Origin: an uncultured Lachnospiraceae bacterium
GTDB taxonomy: Bacteria; Bacillota; Clostridia; Lachnospirales; Lachnospiraceae
DNA: 59,768 bases
Reading direction: 5' to 3'
Assembly: GCA_947625755.1 (NCBI GenBank)
Contig: CANQPJ010000012.1
Span: forward strand, 1 to 59,768
Shown: positions 9,719 to 18,627 of the stretch, in pieces
Layout: the number at the start of each line of letters is the position of its first letter
How positions within the stretch are numbered: position 1 is the stretch's first letter
Made by a program: the position numbers and the translations under genes
The notes under the pieces: generated by a model
The model's database searches: none
What the model was told of the DNA's origin: nothing
The model's input: only the letters and a program-made list of their open reading frames with translations

Positions 9719-10714
9719 TTAGATATTATTTTCAATACCCAGATGTGTATATGCAAGGTCTGTCACAATTCTTCCCCGGGGTGTTCTCTGTATAAATCCA
9801 TTTTGAATCAGATAAGGCTCGTACACATCCTCTAATGTTCCTGCATCCTCTCCAAGCGCCGCTGCCAAAGTGTCCAGTCCAACAGGTCCTCCGGAAAATT
9901 TGAAAATAATTGTTTCCAATATACTCCTGTCACCTTTATCAAGTCCCAATTTGTCAACTTCCAGCATATTTAAAGCCTTATTTGCCACATCATACGTGAT
10001 GACTCCATCATATTTGACCTGTGCAAAATCGCGAACTCTTTTTAATAATCTGTTAGCCAGTCTTGGAGTTCCCCGTGAGCGTCTTGCCATTTCCAAAGCT
10101 CCACTCTCTTCGATTTCTACCCCTAACAGGGAAGCAGAACGTGTGATAATCTGTTTTAACTCTTCTACGGAATAAAATTCCAGCTTATTAATTACTCCGA
10201 ATCTGTCTCGCAACGGTGCCGTAAGAAGCCCCGCTCTTGTGGTAGCTCCAACCAGTGTAAATTTTGGTAAATCCAATCTGATGGAACGGGCTCCCTGTCC
10301 TTTTCCTATCATAATATCAATCGAATAATCCTCCATTGCCGGATACAAAACCTCTTCCACCTGTCTGTTTAAACGATGTATTTCGTCAATAAATAAAATA
10401 TCGTTTTCTGAAAGATTATTCAAAATAGCCGCCATTTCTCCCGGTTTTTCTATGGCAGGTCCGGAGGTCACTTTGATATTAACTCCCATTTCCTTTGCAA
10501 TAATGACAGCCAATGTTGTTTTGCCAAGTCCTGGCGGTCCATAAAAAAGCACATGATCTAATGGTTCATTTCTCGATTTTGCCGCCTGAATAAATATTTT
10601 CAGATTATCTTTTGCTTTTTTCTGACCTACATATTGTTCTAATGATTCAGGGCGTAATCCTTTTTCAGCAATATCTTCTGATGATATTTCTGTTTGAATA
10701 ATTCTCTTTGTCAT
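9719..10714 (-). CDS. ruvB: Holliday junction branch migration helicase RuvB
   Basis: RuvB is the AAA+ hexameric motor that drives branch migration of Holliday junctions with RuvA. The 331-residue protein is full length and shows the start [12 protein letters not shown], Walker [10 protein letters not shown] (about residue 60), Walker B FIDEIHR, sensor 1 VGATTRAG, the arginine finger region LRDRFG, and the C-terminal winged helix ending near [15 protein letters not shown]. It follows ruvA by 11 bases with an AGAGG site, in the same order as in most bacteria, and is the last gene of a four-gene operon. Confidence 0.97.
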   Translation of the reverse strand: MTKRIIQTEISSEDIAEKGLRPESLEQYVGQKKAKDNLKIFIQAAKSRNEPLDHVLFYGPPGLGKTTLAVIIAKEMGVNIKVTSGPAIEKPGEMAAILNNLSENDILFIDEIHRLNRQVEEVLYPAMEDYSIDIMIGKGQGARSIRLDLPKFTLVGATTRAGLLTAPLRDRFGVINKLEFYSVEELKQIITRSASLLGVEIEESGALEMARRSRGTPRLANRLLKRVRDFAQVKYDGVITYDVANKALNMLEVDKLGLDKGDRSILETIIFKFSGGPVGLDTLAAALGEDAGTLEDVYEPYLIQNGFIQRTPRGRIVTDLAYTHLGIENNI

Positions 10715-10725
10715 CTTCTATTCCT

Positions 10726-11316
10726 CTATAATATGTTTTTTAATGCTTCTTTTAATGCTGTTTCAACGTCTACATCCTCTGAAAAGTTCACTTTTTTTAC
10801 TGCGTGTAAAGCATCATTTCTTGAATATCCTAAAGCTGATAATGCCTCGATAACATCCGATTCGACAGATGGGTTATTTTTCCCATTCTGCGTTATATTT
10901 CCGTAAATTATATTCTCTGTATCAATTTTATCTTTTAATTCAATAATAATACGCTGTGCGGTCTTTGCACCAATCCCCTGGGCTTTTGAAATTGCCTTGT
11001 CATCTCCTGAAATAATTGCCATCCACAGAGAGTCTCCCGGGCAGGCGGAAATAATGGCTAGTCCGCCTTTTGGACCTACACCGCTGACACCAATTAATTT
11101 CTTAAAAAGCTCTAATTCGTCTTTTGATAGGAATCCAAACAACTGCATGGCATCTTCCCGGACACTTAAATATGTATATATCTTAATTTCTTCGCCAATG
11201 CCAATTATTTCTAAAGATGTCTGGGGCATAAAAATATTATATCCTATGCCATTATTTTCAATAATAACCCTGTCACTTTCAACAGAATCAACAATTCCAA
11301 TGATATATGAAATCAT
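10726..11316 (-). CDS. ruvA: Holliday junction DNA helicase subunit RuvA
   Basis: A 196-residue RuvA, which binds the four-way junction as a tetramer and loads RuvB. Seen: the N-terminal OB fold (MISYIIGIVDSVESDRVII), two helix-hairpin-helix motifs (IGVSGVGPKGGLAIIS and AQGIGAKTAQRIIIELKDK), and a short C-terminal domain (VIEALSALGYSRNDALHAV) that contacts RuvB. It lies 6 bases from the Gx transporter gene upstream and 11 from ruvB downstream. Normal length, no oddities. Confidence 0.96.
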   Translation of the reverse strand: MISYIIGIVDSVESDRVIIENNGIGYNIFMPQTSLEIIGIGEEIKIYTYLSVREDAMQLFGFLSKDELELFKKLIGVSGVGPKGGLAIISACPGDSLWMAIISGDDKAISKAQGIGAKTAQRIIIELKDKIDTENIIYGNITQNGKNNPSVESDVIEALSALGYSRNDALHAVKKVNFSEDVDVETALKEALKNIL

Positions 11317-11322
11317 GACAAA

Positions 11323-11823
11323 CTACTCCTTAATATATTTTAAAACATAATTACCAACTCTGTTATATACTATCCGGGATAAAATACCTATAAATGTACC
11401 TGTAATGATTCCGGAAAATATTAAAACCGGAACATAATAAAATACACTATAAGTATCAACTACAAAACCGGCGACAATAAGTTGTCCGATATTGTGAAAA
11501 ACTCCCCCTAATATTCCAACAGTAATGATAGAAAGTTTCATTTTTTTTGCACATAACATAACTGCAAAACTAAAAACCGCACCTGCAATACTATAAATTA
11601 TATTAAATAGATTACTAAACATAAATCCTATCACCAGAATACGCACAAAATTTATCAGAAAAGCTTCCTTTCTGCCTAATAAATCCAGCGAGACAAGAAT
11701 AACCATGTTTGCCAGTCCTAATTTGACTCCCGGTATTCCTATTACCGGAATAAATGATTCTATATAACTTAATATAACTGCAAAGGAGGTAAACAATGCC
11801 GCAACTGCTATTTTTTTACTCAT
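11323..11823 (-). CDS. Gx transporter family membrane protein (HepS component I-like)
   Basis: A 166-residue integral membrane protein with about five helices (for example AALFTSFAVILSYIESFIPV and the conserved PGVKLGLANMVILVSLDLLG). This matches the Gx transporter family, often labelled heptaprenyl diphosphate synthase component I, which resembles ECF S-components. Its gene partners in Clostridia are usually a NusG domain II protein and ApbE, as here, which points to a function related to flavinylated Rnf-type redox systems; the substrate is unknown. It overlaps the NusG_II gene by 8 bases and is followed closely by ruvA. Confidence 0.8.
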   Translation of the reverse strand: MSKKIAVAALFTSFAVILSYIESFIPVIGIPGVKLGLANMVILVSLDLLGRKEAFLINFVRILVIGFMFSNLFNIIYSIAGAVFSFAVMLCAKKMKLSIITVGILGGVFHNIGQLIVAGFVVDTYSVFYYVPVLIFSGIITGTFIGILSRIVYNRVGNYVLKYIKE

Positions 11824-12175
11824 TTAACACACCCTCTTTGGATGATATTCGGACAACAATCTTGTGGGGTAAACATATGATACTTTCATCAACTTTGGAA
11901 ATGCTTCCCTGCTTTACACATAATTTATCAGGGCAATTTGCTTCTTTTATATATACACTGCCCTTTTGTATGACAATCCGGTTCAGATTATTTTTCATTT
12001 TAATATCATATTGTCCGTCTTCCTTTAGCGGATATGTTTTTATCAGGGTATCTTCACGGTATACCTGAACATATTTTGCATCTTTATTATGAAGAATATA
12101 AAAAAACAAATAAAAAACCAATGCAGCAATACATAAACCCAAAACAATGATAATATCTTTTTTATATTTTTTCAT
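11816..12175 (-). CDS. NusG domain II-containing membrane-anchored protein
   Basis: A 119-residue protein with one N-terminal membrane helix (about residues 8-28) and an extracytoplasmic NusG domain II. The family block is clear: KLCVKQGSISKVDESIICLP followed by HKIVV, with the CPDKLC cysteine pair. GAGGAAA precedes the ATG. Function is not established; it nearly always travels with a Gx transporter gene and often an ApbE, and the two adjacent genes here repeat that pattern. First gene of the operon that ends with ruvB. The intergenic region to apbE should contain divergent promoters. Confidence 0.82.
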   Translation of the reverse strand: MKKYKKDIIIVLGLCIAALVFYLFFYILHNKDAKYVQVYREDTLIKTYPLKEDGQYDIKMKNNLNRIVIQKGSVYIKEANCPDKLCVKQGSISKVDESIICLPHKIVVRISSKEGVLNE

Positions 12176-12342
12176 ATCATTTCCTCAAAAATCAGAACGA
12201 ATGTTTACCTTTCATATCATAACATACATTCCTTTATCTTACAAATATTTCATCGGTAATTTTATTTATCTGAACATTATAGTATAATATATTAATATTA
12301 ATTTGAAAAAGAAAGGAAAAAATTCACTTTTCATGTAAAAGT

Positions 12343-13386
12343 TTGAGTTATAAACCGATTTCAATGAAAACAAAACTTTGTATATTTCTAGTATTATTCA
12401 GTTTAACAATTTTGCAGTTTTGGGGGTGCCGCACAGATTCCGTTGAAACAGCCCCCAGAACATACACTCATTTTTGCTTTGATACAGTCTGTCAGATAAC
12501 AATCTATTCCGCTTATATGGAAAATGAATCAGAGATTGCCCATACCTGCTTTGAAATATGTGATAAATACGATCATTTATTCAATAAACATGATAAAAAA
12601 AGTGAAGTGTCAAAAATTAATTTCCAATCTCCGGATTATGTAGACGTCTCAAAGGAGACCTTTGATATTATTCGGGATAGTAAATATTACTCCAGACTTT
12701 CCAGCGGTTCTTTTGATATTACAATTTCGCCGATTGTGGATTTGTGGGATATTAACAATCATCCCCATGTTCCGAAAAAGAAGAATATTGCGGCTGCATT
12801 AAAATATGTTAATTATAAGAATATTCAATTAAAAGACAGTTCCGTAAAACTTGCCAAACATCAGGAAATTGATTTAGGCGGTATTGCAAAAGGATATGTA
12901 GCTGATAAAATAAAAAATTTCTTAACAAAAAAACAAATTTCTTCTGCAATTATTAATTTGGGAGGAAATATTCTTGTCATAGGCGATAATGATAAAAAAG
13001 ATTTTAACATTGGTATTAAAAAACCTTTTAGCAATAAAAATAACGCCTATTCGGCAAAAATAAAAATTAAAAACAAATCTGTTGTCACTTCCGGAGCATA
13101 TGAAAGATATTTCAAAAAAAATAATAAAATATATCATCATATACTAAATCCCAAAACCGGATACCCTACAGATAACAGCTTGTATTCTGTCACCATTATT
13201 TCAGATAAATCAGAAGATGGCGATGCACTAAGCACCGCCACCTTTGTAATGGGACTTGAAAAAGGGATGTCTTTTATAAATCATCTGAATCATATTTATG
13301 CTGTTTTCATCACCAAAGATTATAAACTTCATCTATCAGATGGATTAATCATCAATAAAAATAACGAAATTAGCATTTCTCAATAA
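12343..13386 (+). CDS. apbE: FAD:protein FMN transferase ApbE (lipoprotein)
   Basis: ApbE moves FMN from FAD onto a threonine of target proteins such as RnfG, RnfD and NqrB/C. Seen: lipoprotein signal ending in LQFWGC, YTHFCFDTVCQITIYS, the Mg/FAD-binding stretch SGSFDITISPIVDLW, IDLGGIAKGYVADK, NLGGNI, the HHILNPKTGYPTD block and the late Asp/Ala motif SEDGDALSTATFVMG. The start is uncertain: the frame opens with TTG at 12343, an ATG at 12364 gives a textbook lipoprotein leader, but the only good ribosome site (GAAAGGA, 12311-12317) sits properly only for an ATT codon at 12322. It is transcribed away from the NusG_II/Gx operon and probably serves the Rnf complex. Confidence 0.93.
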   Translation: MSYKPISMKTKLCIFLVLFSLTILQFWGCRTDSVETAPRTYTHFCFDTVCQITIYSAYMENESEIAHTCFEICDKYDHLFNKHDKKSEVSKINFQSPDYVDVSKETFDIIRDSKYYSRLSSGSFDITISPIVDLWDINNHPHVPKKKNIAAALKYVNYKNIQLKDSSVKLAKHQEIDLGGIAKGYVADKIKNFLTKKQISSAIINLGGNILVIGDNDKKDFNIGIKKPFSNKNNAYSAKIKIKNKSVVTSGAYERYFKKNNKIYHHILNPKTGYPTDNSLYSVTIISDKSEDGDALSTATFVMGLEKGMSFINHLNHIYAVFITKDYKLHLSDGLIINKNNEISISQ

Positions 13387-13423
13387 GAATATGAAATGAT
13401 TTAAGCCATATATGCTGCATAGA

Positions 13424-14833
13424 TTATTTATTTTTTATTGACACCCGGAAAAATCTTAACAGGAATTTTTTCAAATCAAATGGATATAACGGATATATAT
13501 AGCTGGTTCTGGCAATCGTCCTATTTAATACGACAGCCAAAACAGAAACAAAAATTCCGATAATAAATCCTGTTAAATTGAAAAGTTCAGTTAATATCAG
13601 CAATATCAAACGCAGAAATTTAATGGAATATGCCAATTCATAATTTTCATGGGTGAAATTTGCAATTGCTACTACAGCCATATACAACATTGTCTGTTCA
13701 TTGAACCATCCGGTATTTACGGCAAATTCCCCAATAATGATTGCGGCAATCAAACTGAGCGGTGTATTTAAGGTACTTGGCGTATTAATGGCAGCCAGCT
13801 TTAGTCCGTCAATCGCCAGTTCTAATATCAATAACTGCCAAAATATCGGTACATATTGTTGTTCCGTTATTTTCGTAAAAAACAGCCAATCCGGAACCAT
13901 TGACGGATTATTTGCATAAAGTAAAAATAATGGAGTTAAAATAAGTGATAAAACCGTAATTGTCGTTCTGGCAAGTCTTAAATATGTTCCGGTAATTGGT
14001 GGGAAATAATAATCGTCAGCCTCTTCTATTACATCAAAAATGGTTGTTGGAAGTAACATTGCTGCCGGAGAATTATCCACAAGAATACATATCTGACCTT
14101 CTAATATTTCTGCTGCTACAGTGTCAGGACGCTCTGTATATCGAAATTTTGGAAAAGGATTATACCAATGTCCTTTATGCAGACATTCCGATAAACTTTC
14201 CTGATTCATCGGTAATGCATCTGCATCAATTTTGCTTAATTGCTCTTTGATGTAATTTAATAACTTCTTGTCGGCTCTATCCTTCATATAACATAGGGCA
14301 ATGTCTGTTCTGGAACTTTTTCCTACACGAACCACTTCGCACATATATTCCGGATTTCTGATTCTACGTCTGATTAAAGCCGTATTAATTAATAATGTTT
14401 CAACAAACCCATCCCTTGAGCCTCTTAATACTTTATATTTTTCCGGTTCATCGACATTTCTGGCGGGATAGTTTCTCACATCTATCAATATTGCTTTTTC
14501 ATATCCATCTACCAGAAGACATACTACACCGGATAACACTAATGTCAAAACATTATATTTATCATTATATAAATTTACCTGTATATATGGAATTTTATCA
14601 TTAGCAAAATCCTCTACATTATCCGGAAGTTCTTCTTCTTTCATTTTACAAAAATATTCCTGCACTTTTTGTATCGTATCATTGTTACAAAATCCATTAA
14701 TGTAATACATAGCGCATTTTCGGTTTTCAATACTAAAATTTCTTTTTAATATATCAAAGCTTTCATTAATATGAAGAATTTTATCAATTTTTTCTTCATT
14801 CTCTTTCAAATTTTTTGTAATAAATTTTTCCAT
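13424..14833 (-). CDS. GerA-family spore germination protein (GerKA/SpoVAF type)
   Basis: A 469-residue member of the GerA A-subunit family, inner spore-membrane proteins of nutrient germinant receptors (or SpoVAF). Seen: N-terminal cytoplasmic domain with KRNFSIENRKCAMYYINGF, the block ILVDNSPAAMLLPTTIFD, YYFPPITGTYLRLARTTITV preceding the first helices, PLSLIAAIIIGEFAVNTGWF, and several membrane segments to the end. No B or C subunit gene is next to it, which favours SpoVAF or an orphan receptor subunit. Its ribosome site GTGAGG is the 3' arm of the hairpin at 14841-14865, so access to it may depend on that structure. Expected to be expressed in the forespore; I could not assign a sigma-G promoter confidently. 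Confidence 0.87.
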   Translation of the reverse strand: MEKFITKNLKENEEKIDKILHINESFDILKRNFSIENRKCAMYYINGFCNNDTIQKVQEYFCKMKEEELPDNVEDFANDKIPYIQVNLYNDKYNVLTLVLSGVVCLLVDGYEKAILIDVRNYPARNVDEPEKYKVLRGSRDGFVETLLINTALIRRRIRNPEYMCEVVRVGKSSRTDIALCYMKDRADKKLLNYIKEQLSKIDADALPMNQESLSECLHKGHWYNPFPKFRYTERPDTVAAEILEGQICILVDNSPAAMLLPTTIFDVIEEADDYYFPPITGTYLRLARTTITVLSLILTPLFLLYANNPSMVPDWLFFTKITEQQYVPIFWQLLILELAIDGLKLAAINTPSTLNTPLSLIAAIIIGEFAVNTGWFNEQTMLYMAVVAIANFTHENYELAYSIKFLRLILLILTELFNLTGFIIGIFVSVLAVVLNRTIARTSYIYPLYPFDLKKFLLRFFRVSIKNK

Positions 14834-14840
14834 AAAAATA

Positions 14841-14865
14841 CCTCACACTATTTTATAGTGTGAGG
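14841..14865 (-). terminator. Hairpin: rnf operon terminator overlapping the germination gene's ribosome site
   Basis: An 11-bp stem (14841-14851 with 14855-14865, 3-base loop), CCTCACACTAT on the minus strand, lies between the rnfB stop and the germination gene, followed by TATTTTT. It fits a terminator for the rnf transcript. The descending arm GTGTGAGG is also the Shine-Dalgarno sequence of the next gene, whose ATG begins 8 bases later. Confidence 0.75.
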
Positions 14866-14901
14866 CAATATAAATAAAATATTCATATATTTTTTATTTG
14901 T

Positions 14902-15720
14902 TTAATTAATTTCTTCAATAACTTTTTTCGGACATTTTTCTGCACAGGCGCCACAATTCTGACATTTACTGTTTATAATCACTGCAAGATTATAGTTAAA
15001 ATCAACAGCTTCATGTGGACAGTTTTTAGCGCACAAACCACATCCGATACAGCCTGCACTACATGCCTGTATCACATCTTTTCCCTTATCTTTCGAACTG
15101 CATTTCACCATATATTTTGTATCATATGGAATAAGGGAAATCAGTCCTTTCGGACATGCTGTCACACATTTACCACAGGCTTTACATTTTTCCCTGTCTA
15201 CGATTGCTTTCCCGTTTTCTACATGAATAGCATCAAATTCACATGCCTGAACACAAGAACCCAGCCCCAGGCAGCCATAACCGCATGCTTTTGCACCGCC
15301 GCCGGGAATATTTGCCGCATCCTGACAGGATATATTTCCATGATAATTATATTTATTTTTTGCCTTGTCACAATCACCGGAACAGGCTACATAAGCTGCT
15401 TTTTTTATAATTTTTGCTTCTACACCTACAACTTCGGATATTTGCTTTGCAACCTCTTCACCTCCTACCGGACATGCGCCCGGATTGCTCTCTCCCTTTG
15501 CAATCGCCGCAGCCAGCCCGTCACATCCCGGAAAACCGCAGGCACCGCAATTATTTCCCGGAAGAAGTTCCCTGATAGCAGCTTCCTTTTCATCTACTTT
15601 AACCGCCAGAAATCTGCCGGCAATTCCTAAAACAATACCTATAATCAAACCTACACCGCCAACAACAAAGATGGCAAATAATATTCCTTTTACGGCAGTG
15701 CCGATTGCTAATATTCCCAT
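14902..15720 (-). CDS. rnfB: Rnf complex electron carrier subunit RnfB
   Basis: RnfB takes electrons from reduced ferredoxin into the Rnf complex at the membrane. The 272-residue protein has an N-terminal hydrophobic anchor (GILFAIFVVGGVGLIIGIVL), the Fe-S domain CGACGFPGCDGLAAAI with the later CPVGG cysteine, and three or four ferredoxin-type clusters: SCVQACEFDAIHV, CKACGKCVTACPKGL, CIGCGLCAKNCPHEA and CQNCGACAEKCPKKV. AGGAGG precedes the start. Last gene of rnfCDGEAB, ending at the hairpin 14841-14865. Confidence 0.96.
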   Translation of the reverse strand: MGILAIGTAVKGILFAIFVVGGVGLIIGIVLGIAGRFLAVKVDEKEAAIRELLPGNNCGACGFPGCDGLAAAIAKGESNPGACPVGGEEVAKQISEVVGVEAKIIKKAAYVACSGDCDKAKNKYNYHGNISCQDAANIPGGGAKACGYGCLGLGSCVQACEFDAIHVENGKAIVDREKCKACGKCVTACPKGLISLIPYDTKYMVKCSSKDKGKDVIQACSAGCIGCGLCAKNCPHEAVDFNYNLAVIINSKCQNCGACAEKCPKKVIEEIN

Positions 15721-15731
15721 GTCCTACCTCC

Positions 15732-16307
15732 TTATATTATGCCGGTAAAACCGGTAAATGCTATTGCCATAAGTCCTGATGCCAACAGAACCATAGGAGT
15801 GCCCTGAAATGCTTTTGGAATGTTATTATTCTCTGACTTTTCCCTTATTCCTGCCAGAATAACAATAGCGATTAAAAAGCCCACAGATGTTCCAAAAGAA
15901 CTTGCCATACTCTCGCCAAATCCATATCCACTGTCTATATTTGAAATTGCAACACCCAAAACTGCACAATTTGTTGTAATCAATGGTAAATATACACCCA
16001 ATGCCTCATATAAAGGCTTAATAAATTTCTTTAATATCATCTCTACCAGCTGTACCAGAGCAGCAATAACCAAAATAAAAACAATCGTCTGCAAATACTC
16101 TAAATGAAATGGAACAAGCAGTGCATAATATAGTCCATAGGTCACAGCAGATGCAATCATGATAACAAAAATAACTGCCGCACCCATTCCGGAAGCAGTA
16201 TCGGTCTTTTTCGATACGCCAATAAAAGGACATAAACCTAAAAACTGACTGAGAACAACATTATTTACCAATGCGGCGCCGACTGCTATTAACATACAAT
16301 TCACCAT
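15732..16307 (-). CDS. rnfA: Rnf complex membrane subunit RnfA
   Basis: A 191-residue protein with six predicted helices, homologous to NqrE and RnfE. RnfA and RnfE form a symmetric pair that holds an Fe-S cluster inside the membrane and takes part in Na+ or H+ translocation. Seen: NNVVLSQFLGLCPFIGVSKK, which contains one of the cluster cysteines, and TTNCAVLGVAISN with the second. AGGAGGATAAGTAA precedes the ATG, which starts directly after the rnfE stop codon. Normal length. Confidence 0.95.
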   Translation of the reverse strand: MVNCMLIAVGAALVNNVVLSQFLGLCPFIGVSKKTDTASGMGAAVIFVIMIASAVTYGLYYALLVPFHLEYLQTIVFILVIAALVQLVEMILKKFIKPLYEALGVYLPLITTNCAVLGVAISNIDSGYGFGESMASSFGTSVGFLIAIVILAGIREKSENNNIPKAFQGTPMVLLASGLMAIAFTGFTGII

Positions 16308-16994
16308 TTACTTATCCTCCTTTTCCGGTTTATCACATTGATTGAAATCGGCACAACCCACACAGCCTGCACACCCTTCTTCACAATGAAGTTTTCTCGG
16401 TTTTTTACCTCTGCTGATTCGAATCTGGTTCTGAACCGCAATCAAAAATGCCAGCACAAAGAAGGCTCCCGGCGCCATAACGAAAATTCCAACGCCATCC
16501 CAATGTGGAATATCCATTCCAAGAATGGTTCCTGCGCCTAAAATTTCCCGGAATCCACCAAGTAATGATAATGCTATGGTAAATCCAAGTCCCATGCCTA
16601 CACCGTCAAAAACAGATGGGATTACCGGATTCTTTGAAGCATAACTCTCTGCTCTTCCTAAAATAATACAATTTACAACAATCAGTGGTATATAAATACC
16701 AAGAGCATCATTCAAAGCCGGAAGATATGCCTCCAGTAAAAACTGTAATATTGTCACAAAACTTGCTACAACCACGATAAATGCCGGAACACGAACACCA
16801 TTTGGAATTATTTTTCTCAACAGTGAAATGACCATATTTGACATGACAAGAACCGCCATAGTACTTAATCCCATACCGGCACCGTTTATCAAAGATGATG
16901 TGACTGCAAGCGTAGGGCACATTCCCAGAACAAGAACAAATGTAGGATTTTCTTTTATAATTCCATTATATAATCTTTCAATAATCTTTCCCAT
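16308..16994 (-). CDS. rnfE: Rnf complex membrane subunit RnfE with cysteine-rich tail
   Basis: A 228-residue polytopic partner of RnfA. Seen: FVLVLGMCPTLAVTSSLING with the cluster cysteine, VVNCIILGRAESYA with its counterpart, and six helices. The C-terminal 35 residues leave the membrane and carry a basic patch followed by six cysteines (CEEGCAGCVGC, then FNQC), which could bind another Fe-S cluster or zinc; related Clostridia have Cys-rich RnfE tails but I do not know a proven role. It overlaps the rnfG stop codon, indicating translational coupling. Confidence 0.95.
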   Translation of the reverse strand: MGKIIERLYNGIIKENPTFVLVLGMCPTLAVTSSLINGAGMGLSTMAVLVMSNMVISLLRKIIPNGVRVPAFIVVVASFVTILQFLLEAYLPALNDALGIYIPLIVVNCIILGRAESYASKNPVIPSVFDGVGMGLGFTIALSLLGGFREILGAGTILGMDIPHWDGVGIFVMAPGAFFVLAFLIAVQNQIRISRGKKPRKLHCEEGCAGCVGCADFNQCDKPEKEDK

Positions 16995-17635
16995 TACCTG
17001 CCACCTCCTGTAATATACTGAACACAGTAAATTGCCGCATTCACACCATGAGTTACCGCATTACTGGTAATGGTTGCGCTGCTGATTGCCTGAATCTCAT
17101 TCTTTTCTTCCACATCACTCTTTTTATATACAAAATAGTCCACTTTTTTATCCTTAAACTGTGATTTAAAGCTGTCTTCGTCCGCCTTCATGCCAAGACC
17201 GGGCGTTTCACTTAATGCTAAAAATGAAATGCCTGCAACCGTACCGTCATCTTTCACACCTACAGTCATCTGCAAAGAACCATCATATGCCTCGTTATCT
17301 GTAACCGTTACAATATAACCTAGCTTTTTATCATTCTTGTCTTTTGCCTGAACAACCTGATTAATGACTGCATGAAAAGGTTTGATAGGAGATATATTTT
17401 CTGCTTTTTCATTGGCATTCACTTTATTTTGAATATATTTACTACAATTTCCATCAATTTTAATATTCTCAAAATTTTTCATTCCGGGCATAACGGATTC
17501 ATAAGCTGCCAGCTTTGTTTTCTCTTCCTGCTTTGCCCTTGCATCCAAAGTAACATTATATACAAAACCTAAACCTAATCCGGCAGCAAAAGTAATAGCA
17601 AATAATATCAGAGTGTTTTTTAAAATACTATTCAT
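16994..17635 (-). CDS. rnfG: Rnf complex flavoprotein subunit RnfG
   Basis: RnfG carries FMN covalently bound to a threonine on the outer face of the membrane. The 213-residue protein has an N-terminal membrane helix (NTLILFAITFAAGLGLGFVY) and an FMN-binding domain containing ALSETPGLGMKA and the flavinylation motif SSATITS near residue 191, the target of ApbE. The start at 17635 has GGGAGG upstream; a longer start 19 codons earlier overlaps rnfD and is rejected. Packed in the middle of the rnf operon. Confidence 0.94.
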   Translation of the reverse strand: MNSILKNTLILFAITFAAGLGLGFVYNVTLDARAKQEEKTKLAAYESVMPGMKNFENIKIDGNCSKYIQNKVNANEKAENISPIKPFHAVINQVVQAKDKNDKKLGYIVTVTDNEAYDGSLQMTVGVKDDGTVAGISFLALSETPGLGMKADEDSFKSQFKDKKVDYFVYKKSDVEEKNEIQAISSATITSNAVTHGVNAAIYCVQYITGGGR

Positions 17636-17636
17636 A

Positions 17637-18617
17637 TTATCTGCCTCCCTTCTTTGCGATACCAAAAGCTTTTGGTATCGACCATTTTTCAATCAGAGGA
17701 ACCAGCAGATTACAGAAAATAATCGCATAAGAAACGCCCTCTGCGGTATTTCCAAATGTTCTGAATATAGCTGTCAATAATCCTAAACAAAAACCAAAAA
17801 TATATCTTCCCCGCTTTGTAATTGGTGAAGTGGAGTAATCAGTCGCCATAAAGAAAGCACCGAAAACCAAACCGCCGCCGCAAAGATGAACTGCCAGAAA
17901 ATTAATATCGGTACTGCCGTTAAACAGCATAATGCACACAGAAAAAACAACAATATATGTAAGAGGAATCCTTAAATCTATTATCCTTTTCACTGTAAGA
18001 TATAAAGCCCCAAGTAATAAAGCAATAATACTGGTCTCGCCGATGGTTCCTGAATGATTTCCAATAAACATATCAAGCAGCGGTGAAGAACTCTCTCCAA
18101 GATTTTTTAATGCAGTCAGCGGTGTGGCGCTGGTAGCCGCATCTACTCCGCTTACATCCGTTGGATAAAATGCTGTCATATTTCCTGCGAAACTTAATAC
18201 CAAAAAGCATCTGGCGCCTAATGCCGGATTCATAAAGTTCTGACCTAAACCACCAAATAACTGTTTTACGATAATAATAGCAAAAGCTCCACCTAATGCC
18301 GCTTTCCAATATGGAAATGTACAAGGAAGATTTAAGGCTAAAATCATACCTGTAACAACTGCGCTTAAATCAAATATGCTAATCGGACTGTCCGTAATGA
18401 TATTGTAAATATATTCCGATGCAACACAGGTAATCACCGTTATTAAAATCAATAAAGCCGAATGAATTCCATATTTCACTCCAAATAAATTACTATAATT
18501 ATATATTCCAAAAACTGTAGCCGGCAGTAAGGCAATAATAACATCCAGCATAATTGAGCGGGTTGTCATTTTTGCTTTCACATGTGGGCTTGATGATACA
18601 TTATACATTTTATTCAC
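17637..18617 (-). CDS. rnfD: Rnf complex membrane flavoprotein subunit RnfD
   Basis: A 326-residue polytopic protein related to NqrB that also carries covalent FMN. Seen: N-terminal SSSPHVKAKMTTRSIMLDVI, LPATVFGIYNYS, FGGLGQNFMNPALGARCFL, the likely flavinylation motif AATSATPLT near residue 160, and the late block FFMATDYSTSPITKRGRYIF. About ten hydrophobic helices. It follows rnfC by 10 bases and is followed immediately by rnfG. Confidence 0.95.
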   Translation of the reverse strand: MNKMYNVSSSPHVKAKMTTRSIMLDVIIALLPATVFGIYNYSNLFGVKYGIHSALLILITVITCVASEYIYNIITDSPISIFDLSAVVTGMILALNLPCTFPYWKAALGGAFAIIIVKQLFGGLGQNFMNPALGARCFLVLSFAGNMTAFYPTDVSGVDAATSATPLTALKNLGESSSPLLDMFIGNHSGTIGETSIIALLLGALYLTVKRIIDLRIPLTYIVVFSVCIMLFNGSTDINFLAVHLCGGGLVFGAFFMATDYSTSPITKRGRYIFGFCLGLLTAIFRTFGNTAEGVSYAIIFCNLLVPLIEKWSIPKAFGIAKKGGR

Positions 18618-18627
18618 TCTTACCCTT

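Noticed and set aside
10694-10906. Small plus-strand frames over ruvA/ruvB
   Set aside because: Shadow frames within well-supported genes.
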